A stretch of DNA of 64,000 nt, from the NCBI RefSeq assembly GCF_026239655.1, contig NZ_JAPIVO010000005.1, forward strand, positions 124,001 through 188,000. Direction: 5' to 3'. Under the pieces are notes generated by a model. The model saw only the letters and a program-made list of their open reading frames with translations, did not search any database and was not told where the DNA came from. Below are positions 26,396 to 35,432 of the stretch, piece by piece. The position numbers and the translations under genes are program-made. Every line of letters begins with the position of its first letter. The stretch's first letter is position 1. Source of the DNA: Pedobacter sp. MR2016-24. Lineage in GTDB: Bacteria; Bacteroidota; Bacteroidia; Sphingobacteriales; Sphingobacteriaceae.

Positions 26396-27907
26396 CTAAT
26401 ATCCAGGATTCTGAACAAGATTAGTATTACCAAGCTGATTATCCGGAATCGGAAAGACCAGATATTTAGGATCATCTGTTGGTTTCTCCTGCCATGGCAC
26501 CAAAAATTTACCAAATCTGATCAGGTCCTGCCTTCTCAGTCCTTCCCAGAAAAATTCCCTGCCACGTTCATCAAGCAAGTTATCAAGCGTCAGACTGCCA
26601 AAAGCAGATGCCCCTCTGAGTGTTCTGATAGAATTGACCAGCGTTAGCGCTGATCCTGACTGACCAGTTCGCAGCAAGGCCTCTGCCTTCATCATCAGCA
26701 CATCTGCATACCGGAAATAAACCCAGTCATTCTCTGCCAGGTTTGTGGAGAGGTTTGCATAATCAATTACATATTTAACTACACGGATTCCTGCCACCTC
26801 CAGGTGGTTTGGATCACGTTCGATAATGCTCACTTCCGGGGTAAAGATCAGGTTATTACCTCTCCTGTCTTTCAAAGCCACACCTGCTTCATTAAATTGC
26901 TGACCAATCAGAAAGCCTACTTTAATACCGGAAACACTGGTCATTCCCGGATAATTACCGCCCAAGCGGGTATCAGCAGGCTCAAACTTGTTATAAAAAT
27001 CTGAAAGCGTGGCGAATCCATTATAGCCGCTTGGATTCTGATTGTAATGCAGCCCCGGCACCCAGATATCCTTCAAGGCACCCGCATCAGAACCACCTGT
27101 ATTTTGGGCAGTAAAGATATTCTCCTTAGATAATACATCATTGGTTGGGGCAAAATTATCGTAATATTTCGCCGTCAGTGCATATTTTTCGGTTGCTGTG
27201 ATCTCATCTGCGAGCGTGATCACCTTTGCCATATCTGCAGGATCGAAAGTTGGTGTTGTGCGATTAAGAAATGCACCCTTATTGAGATAACATTTCATCA
27301 GTAATACTTTTGCAGCATCTTTATTCGCATTAAATGCCGGACCGTCTGGCAAATCCGGGATGATAGCCGTCAGCTCTGCAATGATATAAGCAATTGCTTC
27401 TGGTGCCTTTCTTACTTTTGAGGGCAGGGTAACCAGTTCACCAGGTTCGCGATAAGGTACCTGCCCCCAGCCATCCAGTACGGAAAACTGAGAAAATGCC
27501 CTCAGAAACCTCGCCTGAGCAGCCTGTGAAGGTGTTGGGTTGAAACCCAGGACATTAGTACTTGCATAACTGACACTATTCAAATCCCTGAAAGTATCAG
27601 AAATACGCGAATGATCTGCTGCCCATTTATGCAGGTGCAACGCACGCCATGCCCCATTGTCATCCCAGTCCCCCGCCCTGGTCGGTACAATAGCTTCGTC
27701 TGACGGAAACTCCTGCAATGACCACCAGCCCCAGGGACCCTGATATGGATTCCTCATGGCCGTATAACTCGCTGTTAATAAACTGGCAACGTTCCCGGAA
27801 CCGATCCCGGCATCTCCTATTTGTCCATTTAACTTCTCATCCAGTTTTGTACAACCAGAGAACGATAAAATTAAGACCGTGGAGAGTATGATATATATAT
27901 TTTTCAT
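26396..27907 (-). CDS. SusD/RagB-family nutrient-binding lipoprotein
   Basis: The roughly 503-residue lipoprotein has a lipobox ending at Cys19 (LSFSGC). SusD proteins sit on the cell surface as a lid on the SusC channel and bind the nutrient. Helical TPR-like segments (AARFLRAFSQFSVLDGWGQVPY, MKAEALLRTGQSGSALTLVNSIR) and the C-terminal LLDERGREFFWEGLRRQDLIRFGKF are family signatures. The ATG at 27907 is preferred over the longer frame from 27946, which would overlap the SusC gene and hide the lipobox. It follows SusC by 16 bases. Confidence 0.95.
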   Translation of the reverse strand: MKNIYIILSTVLILSFSGCTKLDEKLNGQIGDAGIGSGNVASLLTASYTAMRNPYQGPWGWWSLQEFPSDEAIVPTRAGDWDDNGAWRALHLHKWAADHSRISDTFRDLNSVSYASTNVLGFNPTPSQAAQARFLRAFSQFSVLDGWGQVPYREPGELVTLPSKVRKAPEAIAYIIAELTAIIPDLPDGPAFNANKDAAKVLLMKCYLNKGAFLNRTTPTFDPADMAKVITLADEITATEKYALTAKYYDNFAPTNDVLSKENIFTAQNTGGSDAGALKDIWVPGLHYNQNPSGYNGFATLSDFYNKFEPADTRLGGNYPGMTSVSGIKVGFLIGQQFNEAGVALKDRRGNNLIFTPEVSIIERDPNHLEVAGIRVVKYVIDYANLSTNLAENDWVYFRYADVLMMKAEALLRTGQSGSALTLVNSIRTLRGASAFGSLTLDNLLDERGREFFWEGLRRQDLIRFGKFLVPWQEKPTDDPKYLVFPIPDNQLGNTNLVQNPGY

Positions 27908-27923
27908 GATACTTAAAATTAGA

Positions 27924-30900
27924 TTATAGAGAAAAATTGACACCAAAATTGAAGGTTCGCGCCGTTGGATAGGAAACGTATTCTATACCTGATGAAGGCA
28001 CTGCGCCAACAGGTTTGTCTACATTCACCTCGGGATCAAAACCCGTATATTTAGTGATCACGAATAAATTCTGTCCGTTTATAAACACATTAATTCCTTT
28101 AATTGATTTACCAAGATCCCCAAGGTTATAATTAAGGGTTGCGTTGGCGAGTTTGATATAATCACCCTTTTCAATATACCTGGACGAAGCGGCAATAGGA
28201 TTGGCGAGCGACTCCTGAATGGAGGAGTTTAATAATGGCGCGTAAATATTCCTTCCTGTACCCAGGTTGGCAATGGGCAATACTGAATTGGCGGTATTGT
28301 TATAAATATCGTGTCCCAGGGCCCCGTTAAAATTAGCTGTTAAGGATAACTTTTTATACCTGAAAAATGTGTTGAAGCCCAGAACTACGCTGGGATTGGG
28401 ATTGCCGAGATAGTAATAAGTAAATCCATCGTCAGTATATTGTGAGAATCCGGCAGGATCCAAACCGTTATACTCCCTGGTAATCATCGCAAATAAGGGG
28501 TATCCGTTTTGAATAACTTCTAGTGTAACACCACTTAAGCCCTGTCCGCTTAAAGTTCCTGTTTTGATCAGGTCTTTGAAATTTGTTGTCTTGTTCTTAA
28601 TAAATGTTGCATTTCCTCCTATGGACCAGCTTAAATCTTCCTGTTCTATTACATTGGCATTAAGACTAAACTCCAGTCCTTTATTGATGACATCACCAGG
28701 CAGGTTGAGCCAGAAATTGGTAACGGTCGGATTTGCGGGAACATATGGAATCTGTGGAAACAAAAGATCAGTAGTTTTTTTATGAAAATAATCTACTGAA
28801 CCGGTTATCTTACTGCCAAATAAGGCGAAGTCGGCCCCCACGTTAATTTGCTCATCTGCCTGCCACTTCAGGTCAGGATTCAGGTTATTATTAAACACCA
28901 GTGATTGCTGCCCGCTGGCATAAGTAATGGTATAACGCGCCTGAGATGATCCCGCAGGAAACTCCTGATTCCCGGTTTTTCCATAACCTACCCTTAGTTT
29001 TAACTGGTTCAGCCAGCTCACATCAGTCATGAAATCCTCGTTCCTGATGTTCCATGCCGCGGCGAAGGACGGGAAAACACCGGTTTTATTGTTTACACCA
29101 AACTTGCTCGAGCCATCAGATCTGACGGTGGCAGTGAGCAGGTATTTATTATCATAGTTAAATACAGCACGTCCAAAATAAGATTGCAATTCTGAACTCG
29201 GGTCGTTAAATGAGGTGATGGTTCGGTTTGCCGGCGCAACTGCCTGCATATCATCGGTATAATCTACCGGTATATCACCGAATCCTTTAGCAATGGTCTG
29301 TAGTCCCTTGTTCACGAATTTAGTGTATTCGTATCCGGCGATCACATTCAGATTCAGCTTGCTGACTATCTCTTTATTGAAATTCAGCGTATTCGTCCAT
29401 TGTTGTGTAACCAGCTCATTATTGGCATAACTGGCATAACCGCCAAGAAAATCTCCGTTCGCTTCAATGCCGGATAAATTCAGGAAACTACGTGTAGATG
29501 ATCTCCTGATCCCGGTGCTATAGTTGATACTGGCCAGCATCCGGTATTCCAGCCACGGCATTATTTTATAGTATGGTGAGATGCTTCCCAGAATAGTGGT
29601 TACTTTGGATTTATCGCTGGTGGCGGCAGACATGACCAGGGGATTGATCGTGGTAGATCCACGCTCAATAAACAAGGATCCATCGGGATTATACATTGGC
29701 CTTGTGGGGTTCCAGGCGAGCGCCTGGCTGATCAAACTGCCTGTAAAGCCCGCATCGGTGGTAATAGGTGCTATGTTTTCGGTATACTGACTGGACAAAA
29801 GGTTCACATCCAACCCTAGTTTTTTATTCTCTAAAAACTTGAAATTGCCATTTAAGCCTCCACTGTATTTCTTAAAGTCTGTGTTGATGAGAATCCCCTG
29901 CTGGTTTTGGTAGCCGAATGAGGCACGGAAAGTATTGCCATCAGTAGTTCCCCCGCTTAAACCTATAGAATAGTTCTGGTTATAGGCTGCACGCGTAACA
30001 TCACCTATCGCATCCACATTGCCTCCAAAATCCCCTGCAGTAAGGCCGTATTTCTGCAGCGCTGCACGGTATTCGTCGCCGTCCAGAATATCTATTTTCC
30101 GGGCTAACGTACTTACACCTGTGGAAGCACTTACATCTAATTTGGTAGCTCCCGTTTTACCTCTTTTCGTGGTAATCAGCACTACTCCGAAGGCACCTCT
30201 GGAACCGTAAATGGCTGTCGCGGATGCGTCTTTTAAAATCTCCATCGTCTCAATATCTGCCGGATTGATAAAGTTTAGCGGGTTTCCTGAAGGTGCAGTG
30301 CCGACGCCTCCGCTTGCAGACGGCCGCGCAGATCTGCCATCCAGCGCAACTCCGTCAACTACATACAGCGGCTGACCTGATCCGGTAACAGCAGAATTAC
30401 CTCTGACACGTACAGTTGTTCCCCCTCCCGGCTGTCCGCTGTTGTTGATCATCTGTACACCAGCCACTTTTCCCTGGATCAACTGATCCGGTGCGATGAG
30501 TGGTCCCTTATTGAAATCCTTTGCCGAGACTGTTGTAGCAGCCCCCGCCAGATCGCTTTTCTTTACTGAGCCATAGCCTATCACACTCACTACCTCCAGG
30601 GTATTGGAGGAAGACAAAGTAATATTAATCATGCTTCTTTTATTGATGGGTACCGTCTGGCTTTGCAGTCCAACATAAGTAAATGTAAGCTGGGTTACAC
30701 CCGCCGCGGCATTAATAGTATATCTTCCTGCTTCATCGGTCAGGACTCTTACCGTAGTTCCGGTGGCCGTGACGGTTACTCCCGGCAGGGTATTTTTTTC
30801 CGTATCTGTCACCACTCCGCGTATAACAGACTGCGCATAAGTAAAAAGATGCAGGAAGATCAATAAGACGCTGCTTAAAATTGTTTTTTGCAGCATAGAG

Positions 30901-30956
30901 AATTGTAGCCTGCCCGCAAAGACAAACCACACCTTTGGTGGTAAAAACTTGTTCAT
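27924..30956 (-). CDS. SusC/RagA TonB-linked outer-membrane receptor
   Basis: This 1010-residue SusC-family transporter has a signal peptide (to about residue 42), a CarboxypepD_reg-like domain (about 44-115), the plug (VVSVIGYGSVKKSDLAGA, QGKVAGVQMINNSGQPGGG, VLITTKRGKTG) and a barrel ending in FNFGVNFSL. It imports an oligomer with the SusD partner downstream. It has no STN domain, so control is not through a FecR protein. It is divergent from the DUF1080 gene across a 265-base region with a LacI-type palindrome. The substrate is unknown. Confidence 0.95.
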   Translation of the reverse strand: MNKFLPPKVWFVFAGRLQFSMLQKTILSSVLLIFLHLFTYAQSVIRGVVTDTEKNTLPGVTVTATGTTVRVLTDEAGRYTINAAAGVTQLTFTYVGLQSQTVPINKRSMINITLSSSNTLEVVSVIGYGSVKKSDLAGAATTVSAKDFNKGPLIAPDQLIQGKVAGVQMINNSGQPGGGTTVRVRGNSAVTGSGQPLYVVDGVALDGRSARPSASGGVGTAPSGNPLNFINPADIETMEILKDASATAIYGSRGAFGVVLITTKRGKTGATKLDVSASTGVSTLARKIDILDGDEYRAALQKYGLTAGDFGGNVDAIGDVTRAAYNQNYSIGLSGGTTDGNTFRASFGYQNQQGILINTDFKKYSGGLNGNFKFLENKKLGLDVNLLSSQYTENIAPITTDAGFTGSLISQALAWNPTRPMYNPDGSLFIERGSTTINPLVMSAATSDKSKVTTILGSISPYYKIMPWLEYRMLASINYSTGIRRSSTRSFLNLSGIEANGDFLGGYASYANNELVTQQWTNTLNFNKEIVSKLNLNVIAGYEYTKFVNKGLQTIAKGFGDIPVDYTDDMQAVAPANRTITSFNDPSSELQSYFGRAVFNYDNKYLLTATVRSDGSSKFGVNNKTGVFPSFAAAWNIRNEDFMTDVSWLNQLKLRVGYGKTGNQEFPAGSSQARYTITYASGQQSLVFNNNLNPDLKWQADEQINVGADFALFGSKITGSVDYFHKKTTDLLFPQIPYVPANPTVTNFWLNLPGDVINKGLEFSLNANVIEQEDLSWSIGGNATFIKNKTTNFKDLIKTGTLSGQGLSGVTLEVIQNGYPLFAMITREYNGLDPAGFSQYTDDGFTYYYLGNPNPSVVLGFNTFFRYKKLSLTANFNGALGHDIYNNTANSVLPIANLGTGRNIYAPLLNSSIQESLANPIAASSRYIEKGDYIKLANATLNYNLGDLGKSIKGINVFINGQNLFVITKYTGFDPEVNVDKPVGAVPSSGIEYVSYPTARTFNFGVNFSL

Positions 30957-31059
30957 AACTGGTTTTGGTTAGTTTAGGTTAATAGAAAATAAGCACGCTT
31001 TCTGGTTCGTTAAAACATGGCAATGTCTGGCGACACACCTTGATTGTTTTTTACAGGAT

Positions 31060-31067
31060 TAAATTTG
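31060..31067 (+). promoter_or_regulatory. candidate Bacteroidota promoter upstream of DUF1080 gene
   Basis: TAAATTTG fits the TAnnTTTG minus-7 consensus, with a TTG at 31040-31042, 17 bases upstream, as the minus-33 element. It lies about 155 bases before the DUF1080 start, so a long leader would be implied. Confidence 0.35.
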
Positions 31068-31101
31068 GTTAGTAATTTATTGTCATTTAGGTATTTACGA
31101 C

Positions 31102-31113
31102 TTAAACGTTTTA
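31102..31113. promoter_or_regulatory. LacI-type palindrome (TTAAACGTTTTA)
   Basis: A near-perfect palindrome with a central CG sits between the divergent SusC and DUF1080 genes. A perfect version, TAAAACGTTTTA, is found at 61371 upstream of another SusC. The style fits operators of LacI-family sugar regulators, but no such regulator is encoded in the window. Confidence 0.4.
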
Positions 31114-31221
31114 CTTACTTAAATTTACACTAATCCAACGCGATAAACAATTATTAATAAAATATTTTTTGGTTGCTCAGCGTTAGTTATATTAGAAGAA
31201 TTATAAAGCACAAAAACCAAT

Positions 31222-32001
31222 ATGAAACTACACACAGTAATACTCACCACATCATTAGTAATAGGAGGAATGGGTTTGACATATGCTCAGGAAAATGCTA
31301 AACATGAAGATACAGAATTCTATACACCCGTGCCAAAAGTAGTTACCCCGGGGAAGCTAAGCGGAGAAGCACCTTCTGATGCAATCATCCTTTTTAATGG
31401 TAAGAATTTAAGTCAATGGGTAATGGCGGATGACAGGTCGGTACCAGCAAAATGGAAAGTTGCCGATGGCATTCTTACTGTAGATAAAAAGACGGGTAAT
31501 ATCGAGACTAAACAATCTTTTAATAATTATCAGTTACACCTGGAATGGCGCATCCCTGCAAATATTAGCGGTGAAGGACAGTTACGCGGAAACAGTGGCT
31601 TATTCCTGGCTTCTATAGGAAAAGGAGATTTGGGTTATGAATTGCAGATCCTGGATTCCTATAATAATAAAACCTATACCAATGGAATGGCCGGCAGTAT
31701 CTACAAGCAGACTACACCCCTGTTCAATGCGGCGAAACAGCCCGGAGAATGGCAGACTTATGATGTGATGTGGACAGCACCTACCTTCAACGCTGACAGC
31801 ACAGTAAAAACCCCGGCAAGAGTTACCGTTTTATTTAACGGTGTACTGGTACAGAATAACTTCGAACTGAAAGGACCAACACAATATGTAGGTCAGCCAG
31901 GCTACCGTCAGGCACACGGCGCCTCGCCTGTTAAGCTGCAGGCACATGGTGATAAAAGTGAGCCGGTGAGCTTTCGTAACATATGGATCAGGGAACTTTA
32001 A
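31222..32001 (+). CDS. DUF1080 (3-keto-disaccharide hydrolase type) exported protein
   Basis: The 259-residue protein has a signal peptide (about 1-22) and one DUF1080 domain, a concanavalin-like beta-sandwich (ILFNGKNLSQWVMADD, KWKVADGILTVDKKTG, HLEWRIPANISGEGQLRGNSG, ending FRNIWIREL). Members of this family hydrolyse 3-keto-glycosides made by sugar 3-dehydrogenases, and some are inactive binding domains. It lies opposite a SusCD pair, so it may act on that pair's substrate. No 3-dehydrogenase gene is visible in the window. Confidence 0.9.
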   Translation: MKLHTVILTTSLVIGGMGLTYAQENAKHEDTEFYTPVPKVVTPGKLSGEAPSDAIILFNGKNLSQWVMADDRSVPAKWKVADGILTVDKKTGNIETKQSFNNYQLHLEWRIPANISGEGQLRGNSGLFLASIGKGDLGYELQILDSYNNKTYTNGMAGSIYKQTTPLFNAAKQPGEWQTYDVMWTAPTFNADSTVKTPARVTVLFNGVLVQNNFELKGPTQYVGQPGYRQAHGASPVKLQAHGDKSEPVSFRNIWIREL

Positions 32002-32123
32002 TAGTTCCCCTTTCTTTAATTATTTCATTTAAGCATAAAAATTCGGGGTTATCTTTTTACTTTTGGGTGTTTCCTTAGTCAAAGGAACAACACACACCAT
32101 GATAACCAAACGTACAACAGATA

Positions 32124-32936
32124 ATGTCTGAAAATAAAAGCACAAAAAACACAATTAAATTAATCCTCTCCACCCTTCTATTATTCAGTTCTTCTTACAC
32201 ATTTGCACAGGTTCCGAAGATCGCACTTAAACCTATCATCATTGTTGTGGATGCAGGTCACGGCGGTAAAGATGGTTCCACAAGGGGATTGTTTTCAAAA
32301 GAAAAAGATGTAGCCCTGGCTACGGCACTGGAATTAGGAAAGACCATTGAACAGGATATTGAAAATACAAAAGTGATCTATACCAGAACTGAAGATGTTT
32401 TTATTCCCTTATATGAACGTATTGCCATAGCCAACCGTGCACATGCTGATTTGTTTATTTCTATTCACTGTAACTCTATGCCTTCCAATATGCGTGGCAG
32501 AACCCTTAGCCGGGGTGTAGAAACTTTTGTATCAGGATCAGGCCGTTTATCTGAACAGGATGTCGCAGTAAGGGAGAATGCATCCATCTTACTGGAAAAA
32601 GATTACAAGAACAACTATGAAGGATATAATCCTGATGATCCTGAAAGTTTTATCATTTTAGGTTTGATGAAAAATGCGTACCGGAGACAAAGCATAAAGC
32701 TGGCCACATTGATCCAGCAACAATATATAAAGTCAGAACGCGTAGACAGAGGGGTTAAAGAGCAGAGTTTAGCTGTGCTGGCAAAAGCAGGCATGCCTGC
32801 AGTGCTTACTGAAATAGGATTTATCAGTAACCCGGCAGAAGAAGAATATATCAATTCTGCCAGTGGCAGACAGGAGATTGTACAAAATATTAAAACTGCC
32901 ATTCAGGAATATATCAAACAGCTGGTGATTAATTAA
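32124..32936 (+). CDS. N-acetylmuramoyl-L-alanine amidase (AmiC type)
   Basis: This 270-residue periplasmic enzyme (signal peptide about 1-29) of the Amidase_3 family cleaves the amide between MurNAc and L-alanine in peptidoglycan. Zinc ligands are visible: His46 in VDAGHGGKDG, a glutamate in the following helix and the His of FISIHCNS. The catalytic glutamate is in LTEIGFISNPAEE. It lacks the AMIN and LysM regions of longer amidases. It stands alone in the window between DUF1080 and PoxB. Confidence 0.93.
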   Translation: MSENKSTKNTIKLILSTLLLFSSSYTFAQVPKIALKPIIIVVDAGHGGKDGSTRGLFSKEKDVALATALELGKTIEQDIENTKVIYTRTEDVFIPLYERIAIANRAHADLFISIHCNSMPSNMRGRTLSRGVETFVSGSGRLSEQDVAVRENASILLEKDYKNNYEGYNPDDPESFIILGLMKNAYRRQSIKLATLIQQQYIKSERVDRGVKEQSLAVLAKAGMPAVLTEIGFISNPAEEEYINSASGRQEIVQNIKTAIQEYIKQLVIN

Positions 32937-33075
32937 CCAGCTTCCTGTGTAGCCCTGACTATTTTTTATTGCTTTTGTTTCCAGCGTGTCAAACCACACA
33001 TCTGATGAAACAAAATCACTGTTCTAATGTTGAATTATCAGTTCAAACATTGAATAAAAGAAAAAAAATAGCGTA

Positions 33076-34806
33076 ATGAAGGTAGCAGATCAAATTGTAG
33101 AAATGCTTGTAGGCAACGGGGTAAAGCGAATTTATGCCGTAACAGGAGATAGTCTTAATGAATTAAATGATGCGGTCCGCAAAGAAGGCAGCATTAAGTG
33201 GATCCATGTAAGGAATGAAGAAGCTGGTGCATTTGCCGCAGCTGCTGAGGGAGAACTGGATGGTTTAGCTTGCTGTGCAGGAAGCAGTGGCCCAGGCCAT
33301 GTGCATTTAATTAATGGCTTGTATGACGCGCACCGTTCCGGCGTACCGCTCATCGCTATTGCTGCTACCTGTTCCACGCAGGAATTTGGAACGGACTACT
33401 TTCAGGAAACAAATCTCACCAGACTTTTCGACGATTGCAGTTATTACAATCAGACAGCGAATACGCCTATGCAGGCGGTGAGAATGTTACAATCTGCGAT
33501 TCAGCATGCCGTACATAAAAAAGGAGTTGCAGTATTTGGACTACCGGGTGATGTTTCTGCCATGGATGCTGAAGAAAGTATCAGCGCTACTAAAAACTAC
33601 TTCAATACACCAGTGATCAGACCTTCTGACCTGGAACTTACAGAACTGGCTACCCTATTGAACAAAGCCTCAAAAGTAACGATCTTTTGTGGTATAGGCG
33701 CTGCAGAAGCACATGATGAGATTATTCAGCTCGCTGCCTTGCTCAAATCACCTGTGGGCTATTCCTTCAGGGGAAAAATGGGCATCCAGTATGATAACCC
33801 TTATGAAGTGGGCATGACCGGTTTATTAGGTCTCCCTGCAGCTTACCACAGCATGCATGAAGCAGAAGTACTGCTATTGCTGGGCACTGATTTCCCTTAT
33901 GCCCCTTTCATCCCAACGGATAAAAAAATTATACAGATTGACGAAAGACCAGAAAAACTGGGCAGACGGGCGAAACTGGAAATGGGCTTGTGCGGTAAAT
34001 CTCAGGATACCGTTAAAGCATTATTGCCTTTAATCCAGGCCAAAGCGGATGACAGTTTTCTGAATGCACAACTGGAATTGTACAGCAAGGTAAAAGAAAA
34101 CCTGTTAACGTATGTGCACGATACAGGAAAAACGAATGCCATACATCCGGAATTTGTTGCTGCTACGATTAATGAACTGGCGACCAAAAACGCAATATTT
34201 ACCGTTGATACGGGCATGTGTTGTGTATGGGGTGCAAGATACATCGATGCCACCGGCCAACGCAGTTTACTGGGCTCATTTAACCATGGTTCAATGGCCA
34301 ATGCGATGCCAATGGCAATAGGTGCCGCGTTAGCGCATCCGGAAAGACAGGTTGTTGCTTTTTGCGGTGATGGCGGACTTTCCATGTTATTGGGCGACCT
34401 TGCCACGATCAAACAATATAATTTACCGGTTAAGCTGATTGTTTTTAATAACAGGTCACTTGGCATGGTAAAACTGGAGATGGAAGTTGCCGGACTTCCT
34501 GATAATCAGACAGACATGGTGAATCCTGACTTCGCACTGGTAGCACAAGCTATGGGTTTTAAAGGAATCACAGTGACAGAACCTGATGCGGTACGTGCGG
34601 CACTCGTTGAGGCTTTTGACCATAAGGGTCCTGTTTTGGTGAATGTAATGACGGATCCTGAAGCACTGGCTATGCCGCCAAAAATAGAATTTGCACAAAT
34701 GAAAGGTTATGCCATCACTATGGGCAAAATGATATTAGGCGGAAAGATGGATGAAGTACTGGAAACAGTAAAATCAAACTATAAACACTTGAAAGAAATC
34801 TTCTAA
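33076..34806 (+). CDS. poxB: pyruvate oxidase/dehydrogenase (quinone), PoxB type
   Basis: The 576-residue thiamine diphosphate enzyme matches E. coli PoxB over its length (GVKRIYAVTGDSLNELND, GPGHVHLINGLYDAHRSGVP, DYFQET). It oxidises pyruvate to acetate and CO2, passing electrons from FAD to quinone at the membrane. The activating glutamate is in RNEEAGAFAAAAEGE and the ThDP/Mg motif is GDGGLSMLLGDL through VFNN. The C-terminal membrane-binding segment is less clear. It is monocistronic, followed by a bidirectional terminator. Confidence 0.93.
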   Translation: MKVADQIVEMLVGNGVKRIYAVTGDSLNELNDAVRKEGSIKWIHVRNEEAGAFAAAAEGELDGLACCAGSSGPGHVHLINGLYDAHRSGVPLIAIAATCSTQEFGTDYFQETNLTRLFDDCSYYNQTANTPMQAVRMLQSAIQHAVHKKGVAVFGLPGDVSAMDAEESISATKNYFNTPVIRPSDLELTELATLLNKASKVTIFCGIGAAEAHDEIIQLAALLKSPVGYSFRGKMGIQYDNPYEVGMTGLLGLPAAYHSMHEAEVLLLLGTDFPYAPFIPTDKKIIQIDERPEKLGRRAKLEMGLCGKSQDTVKALLPLIQAKADDSFLNAQLELYSKVKENLLTYVHDTGKTNAIHPEFVAATINELATKNAIFTVDTGMCCVWGARYIDATGQRSLLGSFNHGSMANAMPMAIGAALAHPERQVVAFCGDGGLSMLLGDLATIKQYNLPVKLIVFNNRSLGMVKLEMEVAGLPDNQTDMVNPDFALVAQAMGFKGITVTEPDAVRAALVEAFDHKGPVLVNVMTDPEALAMPPKIEFAQMKGYAITMGKMILGGKMDEVLETVKSNYKHLKEIF

Positions 34807-34833
34807 AGCTTAATAGCAAGCGACAATTAAAAC

Positions 34834-34871
34834 GAAATCACCCCAATATCCAAAAATGTTGGGGTGATTTT
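34834..34871. terminator. bidirectional intrinsic terminator
   Basis: A 13-base stem (34834-34846 with 34859-34871, ATCACCCCAA arm) and a 12-base loop lie between the convergent poxB and VOC genes, with A-rich and T-rich flanks. Confidence 0.85.
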
Positions 34872-34898
34872 GTTTTAAGATCATAAAAAGTTCATTCA

Positions 34899-35267
34899 CT
34901 AAGGATGAACAATAATCACCCCCTGCCCATCCGGATCACGATAGACTACACCATTTTGTTCCCAGTAAGGATTTTTAGGTTTAATATTGCTGATGTTACT
35001 TTTCTCAAATCTATTGATGATCTTATTAAATTCTGCCAAATCCTGAGGATAAAATACCAGGAGATCATCATCGTCAAATTTGTGCACCGCCTTACTGGGC
35101 GATTTTGTAAATTCCATATGCCAGTCGCCCCCCTCTTTACCTATAAAAATACCATCGTAGTTACTATGATCCTTAAAACTCCCTAATAAGGACAATCCCA
35201 GGAATTCCGTATAAAATTTAATGATCGGATCAAAGTTATCCGTATGTCTTGCTATTCTGAATTTCAT
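34899..35267 (-). CDS. VOC (glyoxalase/bleomycin resistance) family protein
   Basis: The 122-residue protein has the fold pattern of the vicinal oxygen chelate superfamily in a single chain of two beta-alpha-beta-beta-beta units (FRIARHTDNFDPIIKFYTEFLGL at the start, YRDPDGQGVIIVHP at the end). The DPDG motif is typical. The metal ligands are only partly evident (an early His and a Glu near WHMEF), so the reaction is open. It stands alone and convergent with poxB. Confidence 0.85.
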   Translation of the reverse strand: MKFRIARHTDNFDPIIKFYTEFLGLSLLGSFKDHSNYDGIFIGKEGGDWHMEFTKSPSKAVHKFDDDDLLVFYPQDLAEFNKIINRFEKSNISNIKPKNPYWEQNGVVYRDPDGQGVIIVHP

Positions 35268-35432
35268 TTTAATATATAATTTTAGTACTTCATGCGAACT
35301 GCTGCAGCTATATTTGTCTCTTTTATAAGCAATACGCTAATATTAGATTACATCATATAAATGCTCAATCAACTAAGCTCAAAGCACATCTTCATTTTAT
35401 GGTGTGAAAAATTTCACGAAAAAGCAATATCG

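Noticed and set aside
33030..33055. Inverted repeat upstream of poxB (TGTTGAA / TTCAAACA)
   Set aside because: The arms are imperfect by an extra base and short, so chance in AT-rich sequence is a fair explanation.
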